Assembly (NCBI RefSeq): GCF_022346425.1
Contig: NZ_JAKRCW010000006.1
Location: 80,925-144,924, forward strand
Direction: 5' to 3'
Source of the DNA: Pseudoglutamicibacter albus
Lineage (GTDB): Bacteria; Actinomycetota; Actinomycetes; Actinomycetales; Micrococcaceae
DNA: 64,000 bases
Part shown: piece by piece, positions 18,501 to 28,285 of the stretch
How the letters are laid out: every line of letters starts with the position of its first letter
How positions within the stretch are numbered: position 1 is the first letter of the stretch
The notes under the pieces: generated by a model
What the model was told of the DNA's origin: nothing
Database searches by the model: none
Seen by the model: only the letters and a program-made list of their open reading frames with translations
Made by a program: the position numbers and the translations under genes

Positions 18501-20552
18501 CTGTGCCGTGACCAAACCCTCCAACGCATCAGACTCCGTGCGCCCAGCAGCAACCGCCCGGTAGGCATCTTCAACCAACGGAGCGATCCGGGCAACATCA
18601 ACCTCAGGGGCCAATGCGACCGTGAGGATATAGAGATAACGTTCCCGGGCACCCAGAGGCTCCACAACATAAGGACGCTCCTGAATCACGCGGATCCCCA
18701 ACGCCTCAAGATGCGGCATGATCGAGGACAACGGAGCCTGCTCACTCAAGTACAGACGCAGCTTAGCGATCGTTACGCCATCCGCCTCAACATCGAGCTC
18801 TTCCGGGTTATCAATCGAGTCCAAGCTCAGACCGATACCGGCAGAATCCTCATCATCTTCAACCCGCTCAAAAGCACGGACATCATCAAGGGCATCTTCA
18901 ACCTCATACCGCACCCGGTAATCAGCCGGGAACGCCTCAGCCCACTGCTGCGCATGCTGCAGACCCTCCTGCGAACCAGGCTCCTGCGTGAACACCTCAA
19001 GGATGCCCTCGCTCCACGAGCGCACCGCCCGTGTTAGGCGAGCCTCAAGCGCCTGCTCATCAACCTCTACCGTGTCAACGCCTTCGCCAGCCTTGATCCG
19101 GTACGTCAACCGAACCACCGTGGACGGGGAATTCCAGACATCCAGATCCATCGCCTCAGCCGCGAAAGTCTCTTTAAGCTCTTCTTCAACACGCAACCGG
19201 ACCATAGTGTTGTAACGATCACGCGGCAAATACACCATGACCGTCACAAACCGGCCGAAAGCATCCCCCCGCACGAACGCACGCGTACGGCGCTGCTCAC
19301 CCAACCGGGCAATCTTCGCCACAATCTCAGTGAGCTCATCCGTGCTCGATTGGATGAGCTCCTCACGCGGATACGACTCAAGAATCCGCAGAATCGACTT
19401 ACCCGTGTGCGAGGTAGCCAAGAACCCCATTCGCGAAAGCACGCGCCGAACCTTAGAACGCACCACCGGAACATCAGTGACCGGTTGACGCAGAGCCTCA
19501 AACGTGTACAAACCAATGAAACGGTGCTCCCCGATCACCGAACCATCAGCCGCGAACTCTTTGACCCCCACATAGTCCAAATACACGCGACGATGCACCG
19601 TGGAACGGCGGTTAGCGGTAGTCAAAACCAGTGGATGCGGCTCGCGCGCCTTCTGAGCGGCCTTACCACTCAACGGACGGGAAACAGCATCCGTACGCCG
19701 CATCAGACCCAACGCCGAATCAACATCGCCACGCAAAACCTCACGGCCCTGGTCTTGTTCAAGCTCGTAATAGCGGTAACCCAAGAACGTGAACGAATCA
19801 TCATCCATCCACCGCAAAAACGCCGCGGCCTCACGCCGTTCCTTCTCAGGAACCGAAGGGATATCCCCCTCAAGCGCATCAGCTAGACGGCGGGCCTGCA
19901 CACGCATCGGCTCCCAGTCCTCAACCGCGCTACGAACATCCTTCAAAACCGAGTCGACAGCTTGCTGCAGCTGCGCGCGCTGATCAGCATCCAGTTCCTC
20001 AGTCACCAACACCGCAGTCCACGACTCAATGACAGCTCGGGCGCCCTCAGGTGCCGCCAACATACCCAACGCGGGCAACGCCGCAGTGCCCTCAGACGCC
20101 GGCGCCGCATCCGAAAGCGGAACCTTCTTCAAACCAACCAGCGTGCCATCCTCAACCGAACGGTGCGCCATATAGGTCGGGTGGAAAACGAAACCAATCT
20201 TATTTGAGAACTCCACCACGCAGTTCGTCACCGAATCAACGATGAACGGCATGTCATCTGCAACCAAGAAAACAACGGTGCCCCGCTCATGCGGCTCAAC
20301 ACTGACCACCGCAGAACCCGGCTGCCGAACCCGCCCCACTGACGCGTGCCGCTCCAGCAGTTCCCTCACCCGATCAAGACCGAACGCCTCACGTTCTTGC
20401 GCATCAATATCCGCGCCATAACGCTCAACAACATCATCGCCAAACCAGCTTGTTTGAGGAACCGAGTCAGGCCGCACAGACGAGCCAGCCTGAGAAGATG
20501 AGCCAGACTGCGCAGATGAGCCGGACTGAGGAACTGACTGCGTGTTCGACAC
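15597..20552 (-). CDS. gdh: NAD-specific glutamate dehydrogenase, large (180-kDa) type
   Basis: About 1651 residues, the length of the Streptomyces/Mycobacterium (Rv2476c) class of giant NAD-glutamate dehydrogenase. N-terminal ACT-like regulatory regions precede a catalytic core (about 700-1200) with [42 protein letters not shown] and [12 protein letters not shown], the conserved glutamate-binding region. The enzyme oxidatively deaminates glutamate to 2-oxoglutarate. GTG 20552 is preferred because AAGGCGG sits 8 bases upstream; GTG 20570 would add six residues. The first 40 residues are a Ser/Gln repeat tail (QSGSS units) that looks unstructured. It is monocistronic and followed by a strong terminator. 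Confidence 0.95.
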   Translation of the reverse strand: [1651 protein letters not shown]

Positions 20553-20606
20553 GCAACCCACCGCCTTCACATGTTTAGACGCACGGCCGTACGCAACGGC
20601 CTATTT

Positions 20607-22370
20607 TTATGTGCCCCGGGTCACAGATGGAGCCGTATTTAGCCTAGCCTTAAACCGCCTGCCACGGACCTGTTTTAAGGGAGTTTCCAGATTCTCTTCA
20701 CACTCACACAAGCTCTGCGCAAACTCCCGTATCACTGCGCGCACCGGCGAGCGCGGCGCCGAGTGGCTCAACGCGGTCGCGGCCTCCAGTGCATGCTCTA
20801 CCGCCTCGGCATCTTTCGGGATGAAAACCTCCGGTTGCATCGTCTTAGGCCCGAAGCGTTCCCACGCGCGTTTGACCCCTCGGACGGCCCCCTTGGATAC
20901 CTGGTTCACCACAACAGAAATCCGTGCTTGCGTGAGCTCGGGCGCGTATGCGGCCGCCCGCATCAAACGCGGCAAACCTACCGCGTCCGCAGTACCGACC
21001 ACCACCACGTCATCGGCGACTTCAAGGGCCGTAAGTGTGGCGTCATCACGTTGCGGGGCGAACGTGTCGAAGCTGACGTCGTGATCGTTATCCGCCGGTG
21101 CGGCGACATCCACAATCACAACCTCGGAACCCTGACGTAGCGCCTCGAGGCTACGCTTGAGCGCGGCCTTACCGACCTCTTGCCAGCGGCTGGGCCGCGG
21201 AAGTCCCGTGGTGACGCGGAGTACAGCCTTCCCGATGCGGATGCGGGCATGCGCATCCGTGTCAGCGGTGGGTGAAAACGTGCCCGCTTCGACCGAACGA
21301 CACAAACGCACGATCCCGGAGGTCTCCCCCAGCATCCCTAGGCGTGCGGCGATACTCGAGGCGCGCGTATCCGCGTCCACGAGCGTGACTTTCTTCCCGG
21401 CTAGCGCGGCTTCCGTTGCTAGCTCGATCGCTAGAAAGCTGCGGCCTGGCGCGCCTGCCCCGCTCCACACCACGATGATGCGGCCCCGTTTATGCCCAGC
21501 CGCATGCTGTGAGTCGGCTTGATCTGTTTGGGTCTCTGGCTGGTTCAGCATTCCTGTACGCGGATCAACCACGTACAGCTGCGAAAGATCGTCCGGGATT
21601 CCAGCCACCAACTCATCGAATGACTTTTCTTCTAGTGGTGCGCGTGGTTTCAGCTCTTTCAGGCCGGCAGGTTTCGATTCTTCCGAGCTACTTGACGGTT
21701 GCGGAGAGGCTGATTCCTGTTGGGACGGGGCTGGCTCCTGTTCTGTAGTGGTTGGCTCCGGTTTCGTAGGCGCGGACTCCGGTCCCGACGGGGCTGGCTC
21801 CGGTTTCGTAGGCACGGGCTCCGGTCGCGACGGAGCTGGCTCCACTTTCGGCGGGACCGAATCCGATTGCGGAGAGGCCGAGTCTGGTTTCGACGTCACC
21901 GGTTCCGATTTCGAGGGGGCCGCGCTTTGGACTCCGAAACCTTTAAGGTCGACAACCTTAGGGGTCTTCAGCTTAGGTTCGATATGCCGCAGGCCCCGCC
22001 GTTTAGGTAAGGAACGGGGCTGTTCTGGTACAAGCCCGCCGGCACGCGATAGCGCTTCTGCGATCACTTCTGCCGAAGACGAGCGGCTCACCGAGCCGAC
22101 ACCAAGCCGGAGCAATCGCGAGGCCACCGCCGCATCGTTGGTGACCGCAACAGCACGGCCGCCGGCAGCGTGGACGGAATCGACCAGACCGCTATCGACC
22201 TCATCGAACTGGTCCACAAAAATCACATACCGTGCCAAGCCGGCCGCTAGGGTCGCTAAAAGCTCTGCCCCGTCAGTGCAGACCCGCACCACGGTAACCA
22301 GTCCGACCTCTGACTCCAAGCGGGCAAATACTTCAGGGGACTCGCCAAACAAAACAACGGAAGAACTCAC
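20607..22370 (-). CDS. CpaE-like P-loop ATPase
   Basis: A 587-residue protein of the ParA/MinD-like CpaE type. The N-terminal 115 residues resemble a degenerate receiver domain. A linker of about 140 residues (130-270) is rich in Pro, Lys, Glu and Ser in EPxPxKP repeats. The ATPase domain (about 295-560) has a deviant P-loop, WSGAGAPGRSFLA, with Arg where most family members have Lys, then VTLVDADTRASS and VVIVDVAAP. In Tad/Flp pilus systems CpaE localises the assembly machine; no secretion ATPase or pilin gene lies here. It starts at GTG, 9 bases after the stop of the SAF gene, so the two form an operon. A septum-site or wall-localising role is inferred. Confidence 0.7.
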   Translation of the reverse strand: MSSSVVLFGESPEVFARLESEVGLVTVVRVCTDGAELLATLAAGLARYVIFVDQFDEVDSGLVDSVHAAGGRAVAVTNDAAVASRLLRLGVGSVSRSSSAEVIAEALSRAGGLVPEQPRSLPKRRGLRHIEPKLKTPKVVDLKGFGVQSAAPSKSEPVTSKPDSASPQSDSVPPKVEPAPSRPEPVPTKPEPAPSGPESAPTKPEPTTTEQEPAPSQQESASPQPSSSSEESKPAGLKELKPRAPLEEKSFDELVAGIPDDLSQLYVVDPRTGMLNQPETQTDQADSQHAAGHKRGRIIVVWSGAGAPGRSFLAIELATEAALAGKKVTLVDADTRASSIAARLGMLGETSGIVRLCRSVEAGTFSPTADTDAHARIRIGKAVLRVTTGLPRPSRWQEVGKAALKRSLEALRQGSEVVIVDVAAPADNDHDVSFDTFAPQRDDATLTALEVADDVVVVGTADAVGLPRLMRAAAYAPELTQARISVVVNQVSKGAVRGVKRAWERFGPKTMQPEVFIPKDAEAVEHALEAATALSHSAPRSPVRAVIREFAQSLCECEENLETPLKQVRGRRFKARLNTAPSVTRGT

Positions 22371-22379
22371 AGCCGACCC

Positions 22380-23024
22380 CTATTCCTTGCCTGAAAGTGG
22401 GGCAGAAACCACGCTCACTACGTTTTCGCGCGCAACATGACCAACCATCGTGGCAACATCCTCACGCGGAATCAGGACTTCCAAGACGTGCCCCTGAGTG
22501 ACACCGAAACCGGAATCAGCGCGATCAACTTTCACAACTCGCACACCAGAAAGCACGCGCTTCGGCTCGGCGTCCTCCTCAGCGTCCTTCGGGGTCACAT
22601 ACACATCCACCCCGCTACCGACCTTCACCCCCGCGGGGAGAGCGCCTTCCAACGTCAACGAAAACGAACGCAAATCAGCGGGGGCCTCCGATTCGATGGT
22701 GCGGCGAGGCAGCAACTCACCTTTCGAAACGAAATCACTCACCACCGCACCGCCTAGCTTGGTGTCGCTTGGAACATACCGCTCACCCGGGCCAGCAAGC
22801 CGAACCTCAACCGGGACCACGTCCTTCTCAGTCAGGACGGTCCCCGGGGCAAGATCATGTGCTGCGACCATGTAGGTGTCCGTGCGGGTTACCGAACGCA
22901 CCAGCAAGACGACGCCCAGAATAGATGCGACAACCAGGACGATGCCGATAACAAGCCTAGGGTCACGCCAACTAGCTGGTTGCCAGCGCATCACTGACGA
23001 ACTATTGCCACTGCGGTCAGTCAT
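22380..23024 (-). CDS. SAF-domain membrane protein (CpaB/RcpC-like)
   Basis: A 214-residue protein with one N-terminal membrane segment (about 24-44) and an external SAF domain (about 50-115; VAAHDLAPGTVLTEKDV) followed by a beta-rich region. The fold is that of CpaB/RcpC and FlgA, which bind or guide pilus or flagellar parts at the cell surface. It is translated from ATG after TTGAGGTGAACA and directly precedes the CpaE-like gene. The pair is common in actinobacteria without a full Tad cluster; its role is unknown. Confidence 0.8.
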   Translation of the reverse strand: MTDRSGNSSSVMRWQPASWRDPRLVIGIVLVVASILGVVLLVRSVTRTDTYMVAAHDLAPGTVLTEKDVVPVEVRLAGPGERYVPSDTKLGGAVVSDFVSKGELLPRRTIESEAPADLRSFSLTLEGALPAGVKVGSGVDVYVTPKDAEEDAEPKRVLSGVRVVKVDRADSGFGVTQGHVLEVLIPREDVATMVGHVARENVVSVVSAPLSGKE

Positions 23025-23122
23025 TGTTCACCTCAAGCTCTTTACACCTGCGTGCTCGCGAGGACCGTGCGCGATGGACAGCCGCGCATCGCTTGGTAGC
23101 CATGCACGATGCTCCGCCGCGT

Positions 23123-23167
23123 GGTTCGATGCCTCGCGGTTCGATGCCTCGCGGTTCGATGCCTCGC
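23123..23167 (+). repeat. Perfect 15-bp tandem repeat, three copies
   Basis: GGTTCGATGCCTCGC is present three times without mismatch, 99-143 bases upstream of the SAF-domain gene. The 277-base gap 23025-23301 holds no convincing gene: a 62-codon minus-strand frame across it simply translates the repeat into RHRTA units. Confidence 0.8.
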
Positions 23168-23301
23168 GAGGTCGCTTACAAGCATGCTTAGACGATAACC
23201 AGCACGATGAACTACAACAACTACTGACAAGTAGTGCTATCCGGCATCTCGGACACAGGTCTCACACAGGTTCTCCTTGAGTAGGGTTCGACGGGATGCG
23301 T

Positions 23302-23844
23302 TTAGCTAGTCGATACCGCAGATACCGCCACGAGCGCCACCAACGGAACCAGCACAAGCGAGCGGGCCGCCGTCCCACCCACCTGGGCTTGCAGACGGAT
23401 AAAGTCCGCCCCCACAGCAACGATGAGGCCACTGCCCACCACCCCGTCAGACAAGATGAAACGAACGCTCTGACGGTCCCTACCTATCGCACGTAGAGCC
23501 GACTTCCATGGAGCTTTGGTGCGGCGACACGAACCCTTCATGTCACGCTCGCGCACACCAGCGTTAGGCATAAGAACCTCTACCCAGGCACCGCCCTGAT
23601 CCGGGAACATCCACGACTCGGTTGCAGTCTCAACACCGAACCACCCCACACCCACTGCCGCGACCGCGCCTGTAAACGAGTGCCCACTCGCATGAACTTT
23701 CACATGTGCGCCGGCGATCTCGGTGAGGAACCCTCGCCTCGCGTACTCCGCCCGTGCCAGCTCGCCAGCTTCGGCACGCATCTCCTGCCATTGCCCAGCC
23801 TGCAGCTCATGGGCCATGTCCTCGAATAGATCGTCAAAACGCAT
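23302..23844 (-). CDS. Conserved actinobacterial protein of unknown function
   Basis: About 180 residues with no named domain. It begins MRFDDLFEDMAHEL and ends with a beta-rich part (about 120-175) containing LRAIGRDRQSVRF, DGVVGSGLIVAVGADF and a hydrophobic LVLVPLVALVAV stretch. This layout is known to me from other actinobacterial genomes, where such genes lie near SAF-domain and LysM genes, as here. ATG 23844 is preferred to the GTG two codons upstream; no strong ribosome-binding site is seen before either. It diverges from the LysM membrane protein gene. No function can be assigned. Confidence 0.7.
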   Translation of the reverse strand: MRFDDLFEDMAHELQAGQWQEMRAEAGELARAEYARRGFLTEIAGAHVKVHASGHSFTGAVAAVGVGWFGVETATESWMFPDQGGAWVEVLMPNAGVRERDMKGSCRRTKAPWKSALRAIGRDRQSVRFILSDGVVGSGLIVAVGADFIRLQAQVGGTAARSLVLVPLVALVAVSAVSTS

Positions 23845-24003
23845 GTTCACAGGCTACTGAAAAAATTACCTCTTGACACCAACGCGAAACATCAAACAGA
23901 ATCAAAGCACAACAAATTGGCGCCCATAGGGAGGCACCTCCCTACAGCACTCAATAGGCGCTGAGAAACACACAGTTCTCGAGTCTCAAAAGAGGGCAAC
24001 GAC

Positions 24004-24702
24004 ATGAACCAGAAAGCCTCACGCATACACATCACAGCCGCTTGGATCGCCCCAGTTTTAGGCCTCATCATCGGAGCTACCGGCCTTGCCTTACTCAACC
24101 CGTGGTTCCCAGCCGCAGAGTCAGCGGACACCCTCATTGCCCGCATCGGGGCCTGGGCCCTATGCCTCATCAGCGCTTGGCTTCTGTTCACCCACACGCT
24201 CGCCCTCCTCCTACGCGGCCTCAGCTCACTCGGCGTGAGCACCGAACGTTGGAGCCGCTGGGTCCCCCGCGCATCAGCTGTTGCCGCAGGCCTGATCCTC
24301 GCAGCTCCGGCAACATCCCACGCGGCACCCACGCCTGACACAACCGTGGTCACAACCGAAACCACCACGCACACCTCTCCCACACCCTTCAGCGCCGCCT
24401 TCCCGATCGACGACCAAGAGCAACAAGCACCATCAACGAAACAGCAGCAAGAGACCTTCACAATCAAGAAATCCGACCCCGTCCCCCTACCCCGCAACAT
24501 GGGTACACCAGCTCGAAACGACACCGTGGTAGTCACATCGGGCGACACACTCTGGGACATCGCGGCACGCCACCTAGGACCCGGCGCAACACCACAACAA
24601 ATCGCAGCCGAAACCAACCGATGGCACCAAGCTAACCGCGATCTCCTCGGAGACAATCCCCACCTGATCATGCCCGGCCAAGAGCTACACATCCCCGCCT
24701 AG
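24004..24702 (+). CDS. LysM-domain membrane protein
   Basis: A 232-residue protein with three hydrophobic segments (about 10-32, 46-70 and 86-105), a Thr/Pro/Gln-rich linker, and a C-terminal LysM domain (about 179-232: SGDTLWDIAARHL, NPHLIMPGQELHIP). The LysM domain is expected outside the cell, bound to peptidoglycan. The start follows AAAAGAGGGCAACGAC. It lies 92 bases upstream of an Rv3235-type gene on the same strand, so the two may be co-transcribed. Similar proteins are found near secA in actinobacteria; the function is unknown beyond wall binding. Confidence 0.82.
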   Translation: MNQKASRIHITAAWIAPVLGLIIGATGLALLNPWFPAAESADTLIARIGAWALCLISAWLLFTHTLALLLRGLSSLGVSTERWSRWVPRASAVAAGLILAAPATSHAAPTPDTTVVTTETTTHTSPTPFSAAFPIDDQEQQAPSTKQQQETFTIKKSDPVPLPRNMGTPARNDTVVVTSGDTLWDIAARHLGPGATPQQIAAETNRWHQANRDLLGDNPHLIMPGQELHIPA

Positions 24703-24793
24703 ACAGCGCAGCGCCCTGTACTAGCAATCCAGCCCTGCAGTCACCCCACTGCCCTCTACTGACACATCACAGCAAGGAAACAAAGGACTTCCC

Positions 24794-25285
24794 ATGACCA
24801 CCGCACCCCTTTGCGAACCAACCACAGCTGCCACACTTGCAACCGCATCAACAGGTGCACCTGCGCCAGCACCACCATTATCAGCACAGCCATTAAGCAC
24901 GCCACAGTCTCCGGTGCAGGCGGGTGCTCCGGCGCATCAGCATCTGGCACGAACGGTAGCTCAAGCGATCGCCGATGTACTCTCCGGGCGTCGCCCCTCC
25001 CTCGCTTTGGCCGGGTGGTTTGAACTCATGCCACTCAACAAAGTCCAAAACCGTGCCGGTTGGGAACGCGAAGCATCCCAAGCGAACGCAACCCCGTGGC
25101 CGTGGCGGACACTTTCACTCATCTCATGCCACGTCCAAGCCCAATACAAACACGAAGACACCCGCGCACTCCCCACGCTTGAATGTTGCGCGAGCATCCT
25201 CACCCCGCGCGGGGTACGCGCCATCGCCTTCACCCTGAAACCACACGGCCGCAGGTTGCGTTGCACCGACGTACACATCGGGTGA
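24794..25285 (+). CDS. Rv3235 family protein
   Basis: A 163-residue protein. After an Ala/Pro/Thr-rich first 50 residues comes the family pattern ARTVAQAIADVLSGRRPSLA (about 56-75), then LAGWFEL, and a C-terminal part with ALPTLECCASILTPRGVRAI. M. tuberculosis Rv3235 lies in the same neighbourhood, a few genes from secA1, which supports the call. The function is not established. It is followed by a strong hairpin at 25303-25343. Confidence 0.8.
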   Translation: MTTAPLCEPTTAATLATASTGAPAPAPPLSAQPLSTPQSPVQAGAPAHQHLARTVAQAIADVLSGRRPSLALAGWFELMPLNKVQNRAGWEREASQANATPWPWRTLSLISCHVQAQYKHEDTRALPTLECCASILTPRGVRAIAFTLKPHGRRLRCTDVHIG

Positions 25286-25302
25286 AAGCAAAGCTAAATC
25301 AA

Positions 25303-25343
25303 CAGTGGGGTTTGCACACCAGGCTGGTGTGCAAACCCCACTG
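25303..25343. terminator. 19-bp perfect hairpin between Rv3235-type gene and secA
   Basis: 25303-25321 pairs perfectly with 25325-25343 around loop GGC. It lies between two convergent genes (stops at 25285 and 25409) and can serve both. No long T run follows on either strand. Confidence 0.8.
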
Positions 25344-25408
25344 CATCAGAACCGCTACCTAGGTCAACGCTCTAACTCTGCGCCCTAGTTCGCTCATCCG
25401 TTTGGAAG

Positions 25409-28099
25409 CTAGTGGCGCTTGCGTGAACGCTTCTTAGCCTTACGTGCTTGTTTACCGGTCATCCTCGGCCCTTCCTTGGCAGCGCGAGTCCGGCGAGTAC
25501 GCGCCTCCCCGCTTTCATCCGGCGCCGAATACTCGAGATCTTCCTGGCTCGTCTGGGCATCCATCAGGCCAGCACCGCGAGCCTCACCGGCGTCATGGCC
25601 CGGCTCCACCTCGGCATGGAACAAGAGGGAAACCGAATCCTCACGGATCGCTTCCATCATGGCCTCGAACATTTCATAGCCTTCGCGCTGATACTCAACC
25701 AGCGGGTCACGCTGAGCCATCGCACGCAAACCGATGCCCTCCTTGAGATAATCCATCTCGTAGAGGTGTTCTTGCCACTTACGGCCGATCGAAGACAACA
25801 CAACACGGCGCTCAAGGTCACGCATCGTGCTCGAACCCAAGTACTCCTCGCGGCGTTCATAAGCGACCATCGCATCAGAGACAATCTCTTCTTTGAGCAT
25901 CTCCGCGGTCAAGCCACCCTTATCGCCGCCGGCTTCCTCAATGAGGTCCTCCGGGCTCAGCGTTACCGGGTAGAGAACCCGCAGGTTGCTCCACAACGCG
26001 TCGAGGTCCCAATCATACGGCTCACCGGCCAGAGTGGTTTCGGTGACCATCGCACCCACGGCGTCTTCGATGAACTGCTTGATCCGCTCACCCAAGTCTT
26101 CGCCTTCGAGTATCTGGCGGCGGTCAGCATAGATCGCTTCACGCTGACGGTTCATCACATCGTCATACTTCAGAACGTTCTTACGCTGCTCCGTGTTGAC
26201 AGACTCAACCTGGCGCTGAGCGGACTCGATGGCACGCGAAACCATCTTCGATTCAAGCGCCATATCATCCGGCATGTTTGGCGAATTCATGATGCGTTCT
26301 GCCATACCGGCATTGAACCGACGCATGAGCTCATCCGACATCGACAGATAGAAACGAGACTCACCAGGGTCACCCTGACGGCCGGAACGACCACGCAACT
26401 GGTTATCGATACGGCGGGATTCGTGGCGTTCGGTACCCAAAACGTAGAGGCCACCCAGCTCGCGCACTTCGTCGCCTTCGGCTTCGCATTCAGCCTGGAT
26501 ATGGTCAAAGACCTCATCCCAGACCGCTTGGTAGCCCTCAGGATCATTCTCTGCATCCAAGCCACGGTTCTTCATCTCCGTGACGGCGAGGAACTCAGCG
26601 TTACCGCCGAGCATGATGTCAGTACCACGGCCAGCCATGTTCGTAGCGACCGTGACAGCGCCTTTCTTACCGGCCTGAGCAACAACCGCGGCTTCGCGTT
26701 CGTGCTGCTTAGCGTTCAAAACCTCGTGGCGGATACCGCGCTTGGCAAGCTTTTGCGATAAGTATTCGGACTTCTCAACCGATGTTGTACCGACCAGCAC
26801 CGGCTGGCCCAGGCGGTGGCGGTCCTCAATATCTTGAGCTACCGCCTCAAACTTTGAGATCTCGTTCTTATAGATCAAGTCCGGCTTATCCACGCGCTGC
26901 ATCGGCTTATTCGTTGGGATCGGGACCACGCCGAGCTTATACGTGTTGTTGAACTCCGCAGCCTCAGTCTCAGCTGTACCGGTCATGCCGGAGAGCTTGT
27001 CATAGAGACGGAAATAGTTCTGCAACGTCACCGTTGCCAAGGTCTGGTTCTCGGCCTTGATCTCAACGTTTTCTTTAGCCTCGATCGCCTGGTGCATGCC
27101 TTCCGAATAGCGGCGGCCAGGCAGTGAACGGCCCGTGTGCTCATCGACGATCATGATCTCGCCGTTCATGACCACATAGTCTTTATCCCGCTTGAACAGT
27201 TCTTTAGCTTTGATCGCGTTATTCAAGAAACCGATCAGCGGAGTATTCGCGGACTCATACAGGTTGTCGATACCCAGGTAGTCCTCAACCTTGTCGATAC
27301 CCGATTCCTTAACGCCCACCGTGCGCTTCTTGATATCGACTTCATAATCTTCATCCAGCTTCATGCCACGCACGAGCTTGGAGAACTCGCTGTACCAACG
27401 GTTCACATCCCCCTGCGCGGGGCCGGAAATGATGAGTGGAGTACGGGCCTCATCAATCAGAATCGAGTCGACCTCATCGACGATCGCGAAGTTGTGGCCG
27501 CGCTGAACCAGCTCATCCTTGGACCAAGCCATGTTGTCACGCAGATAGTCGAAACCGAACTCGTTATTGGTTCCGTACGTGATGTCCGCGGCGTACTGTT
27601 CACGACGCACCGCAGGCTTCTGATTCGAAACGATCACGCCCGTGCTCATGCCTAAGAAACGGTAGAGGCGCGACATCAGCTCGCCCTGATAGTTGGCGAG
27701 GAAGTCGTTGGTCGTCACGACGTGGACGCCCTTACCGGAGATCGCGTTGAGATACGCGGCCGCGGTAGCCACGAGCGTCTTACCTTCACCGGTCTTCATC
27801 TCAGCGATATTGCCCAGGTGTAGGGCGGCCGCACCCATCATCTGAACATCAAAGTGGCGCATACCCAGTGTGCGTTGTGAGGCTTCTCGAACCACCGCGA
27901 ACGCTTCCGGGAGCATGTCATCGAGGCTCTCGCCCGCCGCGTAACGCTCACGGAACTGATCCGTCATGGAATGCAGCTCGTCATCCGTGAGTTCCATGAT
28001 GGAGTCTTCGAGTGCGTTGATCTGTGAAACGTATGAACGCAGTCGCTTCAGAATGCGTTTATCGCCAGCTCGCAGAATACGTTCGAACAGATTGGCCAC
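25409..28099 (-). CDS. secA: Preprotein translocase ATPase SecA
   Basis: About 896 residues, full length for Sec[14 protein letters not shown] starts the protein. Helicase motif I is [11 protein letters not shown] (about residue 100), followed by [29 protein letters not shown] and [19 protein letters not shown]. SecA drives protein export through SecYEG by ATP hydrolysis. The C-terminus ends in a Lys/Arg-rich tail without the zinc-binding CxC motif, as is usual for actinobacterial SecA1. GTG 28099 is chosen because GGGGGAG lies 7 bases before it; an upstream ATG at 28120 would overlap that site. Confidence 0.97.
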   Translation of the reverse strand: MANLFERILRAGDKRILKRLRSYVSQINALEDSIMELTDDELHSMTDQFRERYAAGESLDDMLPEAFAVVREASQRTLGMRHFDVQMMGAAALHLGNIAEMKTGEGKTLVATAAAYLNAISGKGVHVVTTNDFLANYQGELMSRLYRFLGMSTGVIVSNQKPAVRREQYAADITYGTNNEFGFDYLRDNMAWSKDELVQRGHNFAIVDEVDSILIDEARTPLIISGPAQGDVNRWYSEFSKLVRGMKLDEDYEVDIKKRTVGVKESGIDKVEDYLGIDNLYESANTPLIGFLNNAIKAKELFKRDKDYVVMNGEIMIVDEHTGRSLPGRRYSEGMHQAIEAKENVEIKAENQTLATVTLQNYFRLYDKLSGMTGTAETEAAEFNNTYKLGVVPIPTNKPMQRVDKPDLIYKNEISKFEAVAQDIEDRHRLGQPVLVGTTSVEKSEYLSQKLAKRGIRHEVLNAKQHEREAAVVAQAGKKGAVTVATNMAGRGTDIMLGGNAEFLAVTEMKNRGLDAENDPEGYQAVWDEVFDHIQAECEAEGDEVRELGGLYVLGTERHESRRIDNQLRGRSGRQGDPGESRFYLSMSDELMRRFNAGMAERIMNSPNMPDDMALESKMVSRAIESAQRQVESVNTEQRKNVLKYDDVMNRQREAIYADRRQILEGEDLGERIKQFIEDAVGAMVTETTLAGEPYDWDLDALWSNLRVLYPVTLSPEDLIEEAGGDKGGLTAEMLKEEIVSDAMVAYERREEYLGSSTMRDLERRVVLSSIGRKWQEHLYEMDYLKEGIGLRAMAQRDPLVEYQREGYEMFEAMMEAIREDSVSLLFHAEVEPGHDAGEARGAGLMDAQTSQEDLEYSAPDESGEARTRRTRAAKEGPRMTGKQARKAKKRSRKRH

Positions 28100-28184
28100 G
28101 TGTGTTCTCCCCCATGACAAAGCAACCGGAATCTACCGGCCTTTCGCCATCTTACGCGTTGAATATGTTTTAACCCCAAGCCAA

Positions 28185-28215
28185 TGGCGGGAGATTCATG
28201 AAAAATCTCCCGCCA
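28185..28215 (-). terminator. Hairpin between hpf and secA
   Basis: A perfect 12-bp stem (28185-28196 with 28204-28215) with a 7-base loop, 71 bases after the hpf stop. On the minus strand only scattered T residues follow, so termination strength is uncertain. Confidence 0.6.
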
Positions 28216-28285
28216 CTGACTCAGGCGACAGTTATTAAAACTCTAGTTCCCCACTGCCATGGGAAGGCTAGACACGATGCTTGTG

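Noticed and set aside
23042..23230. 62-codon minus-strand frame before the SAF gene
   Set aside because: It mostly translates the 15-bp tandem repeat (RHRTA units), has no start signal and resembles no family.
25448..26761. 437-codon plus-strand frame inside secA
   Set aside because: Antisense to conserved SecA sequence with no domain or start signal.
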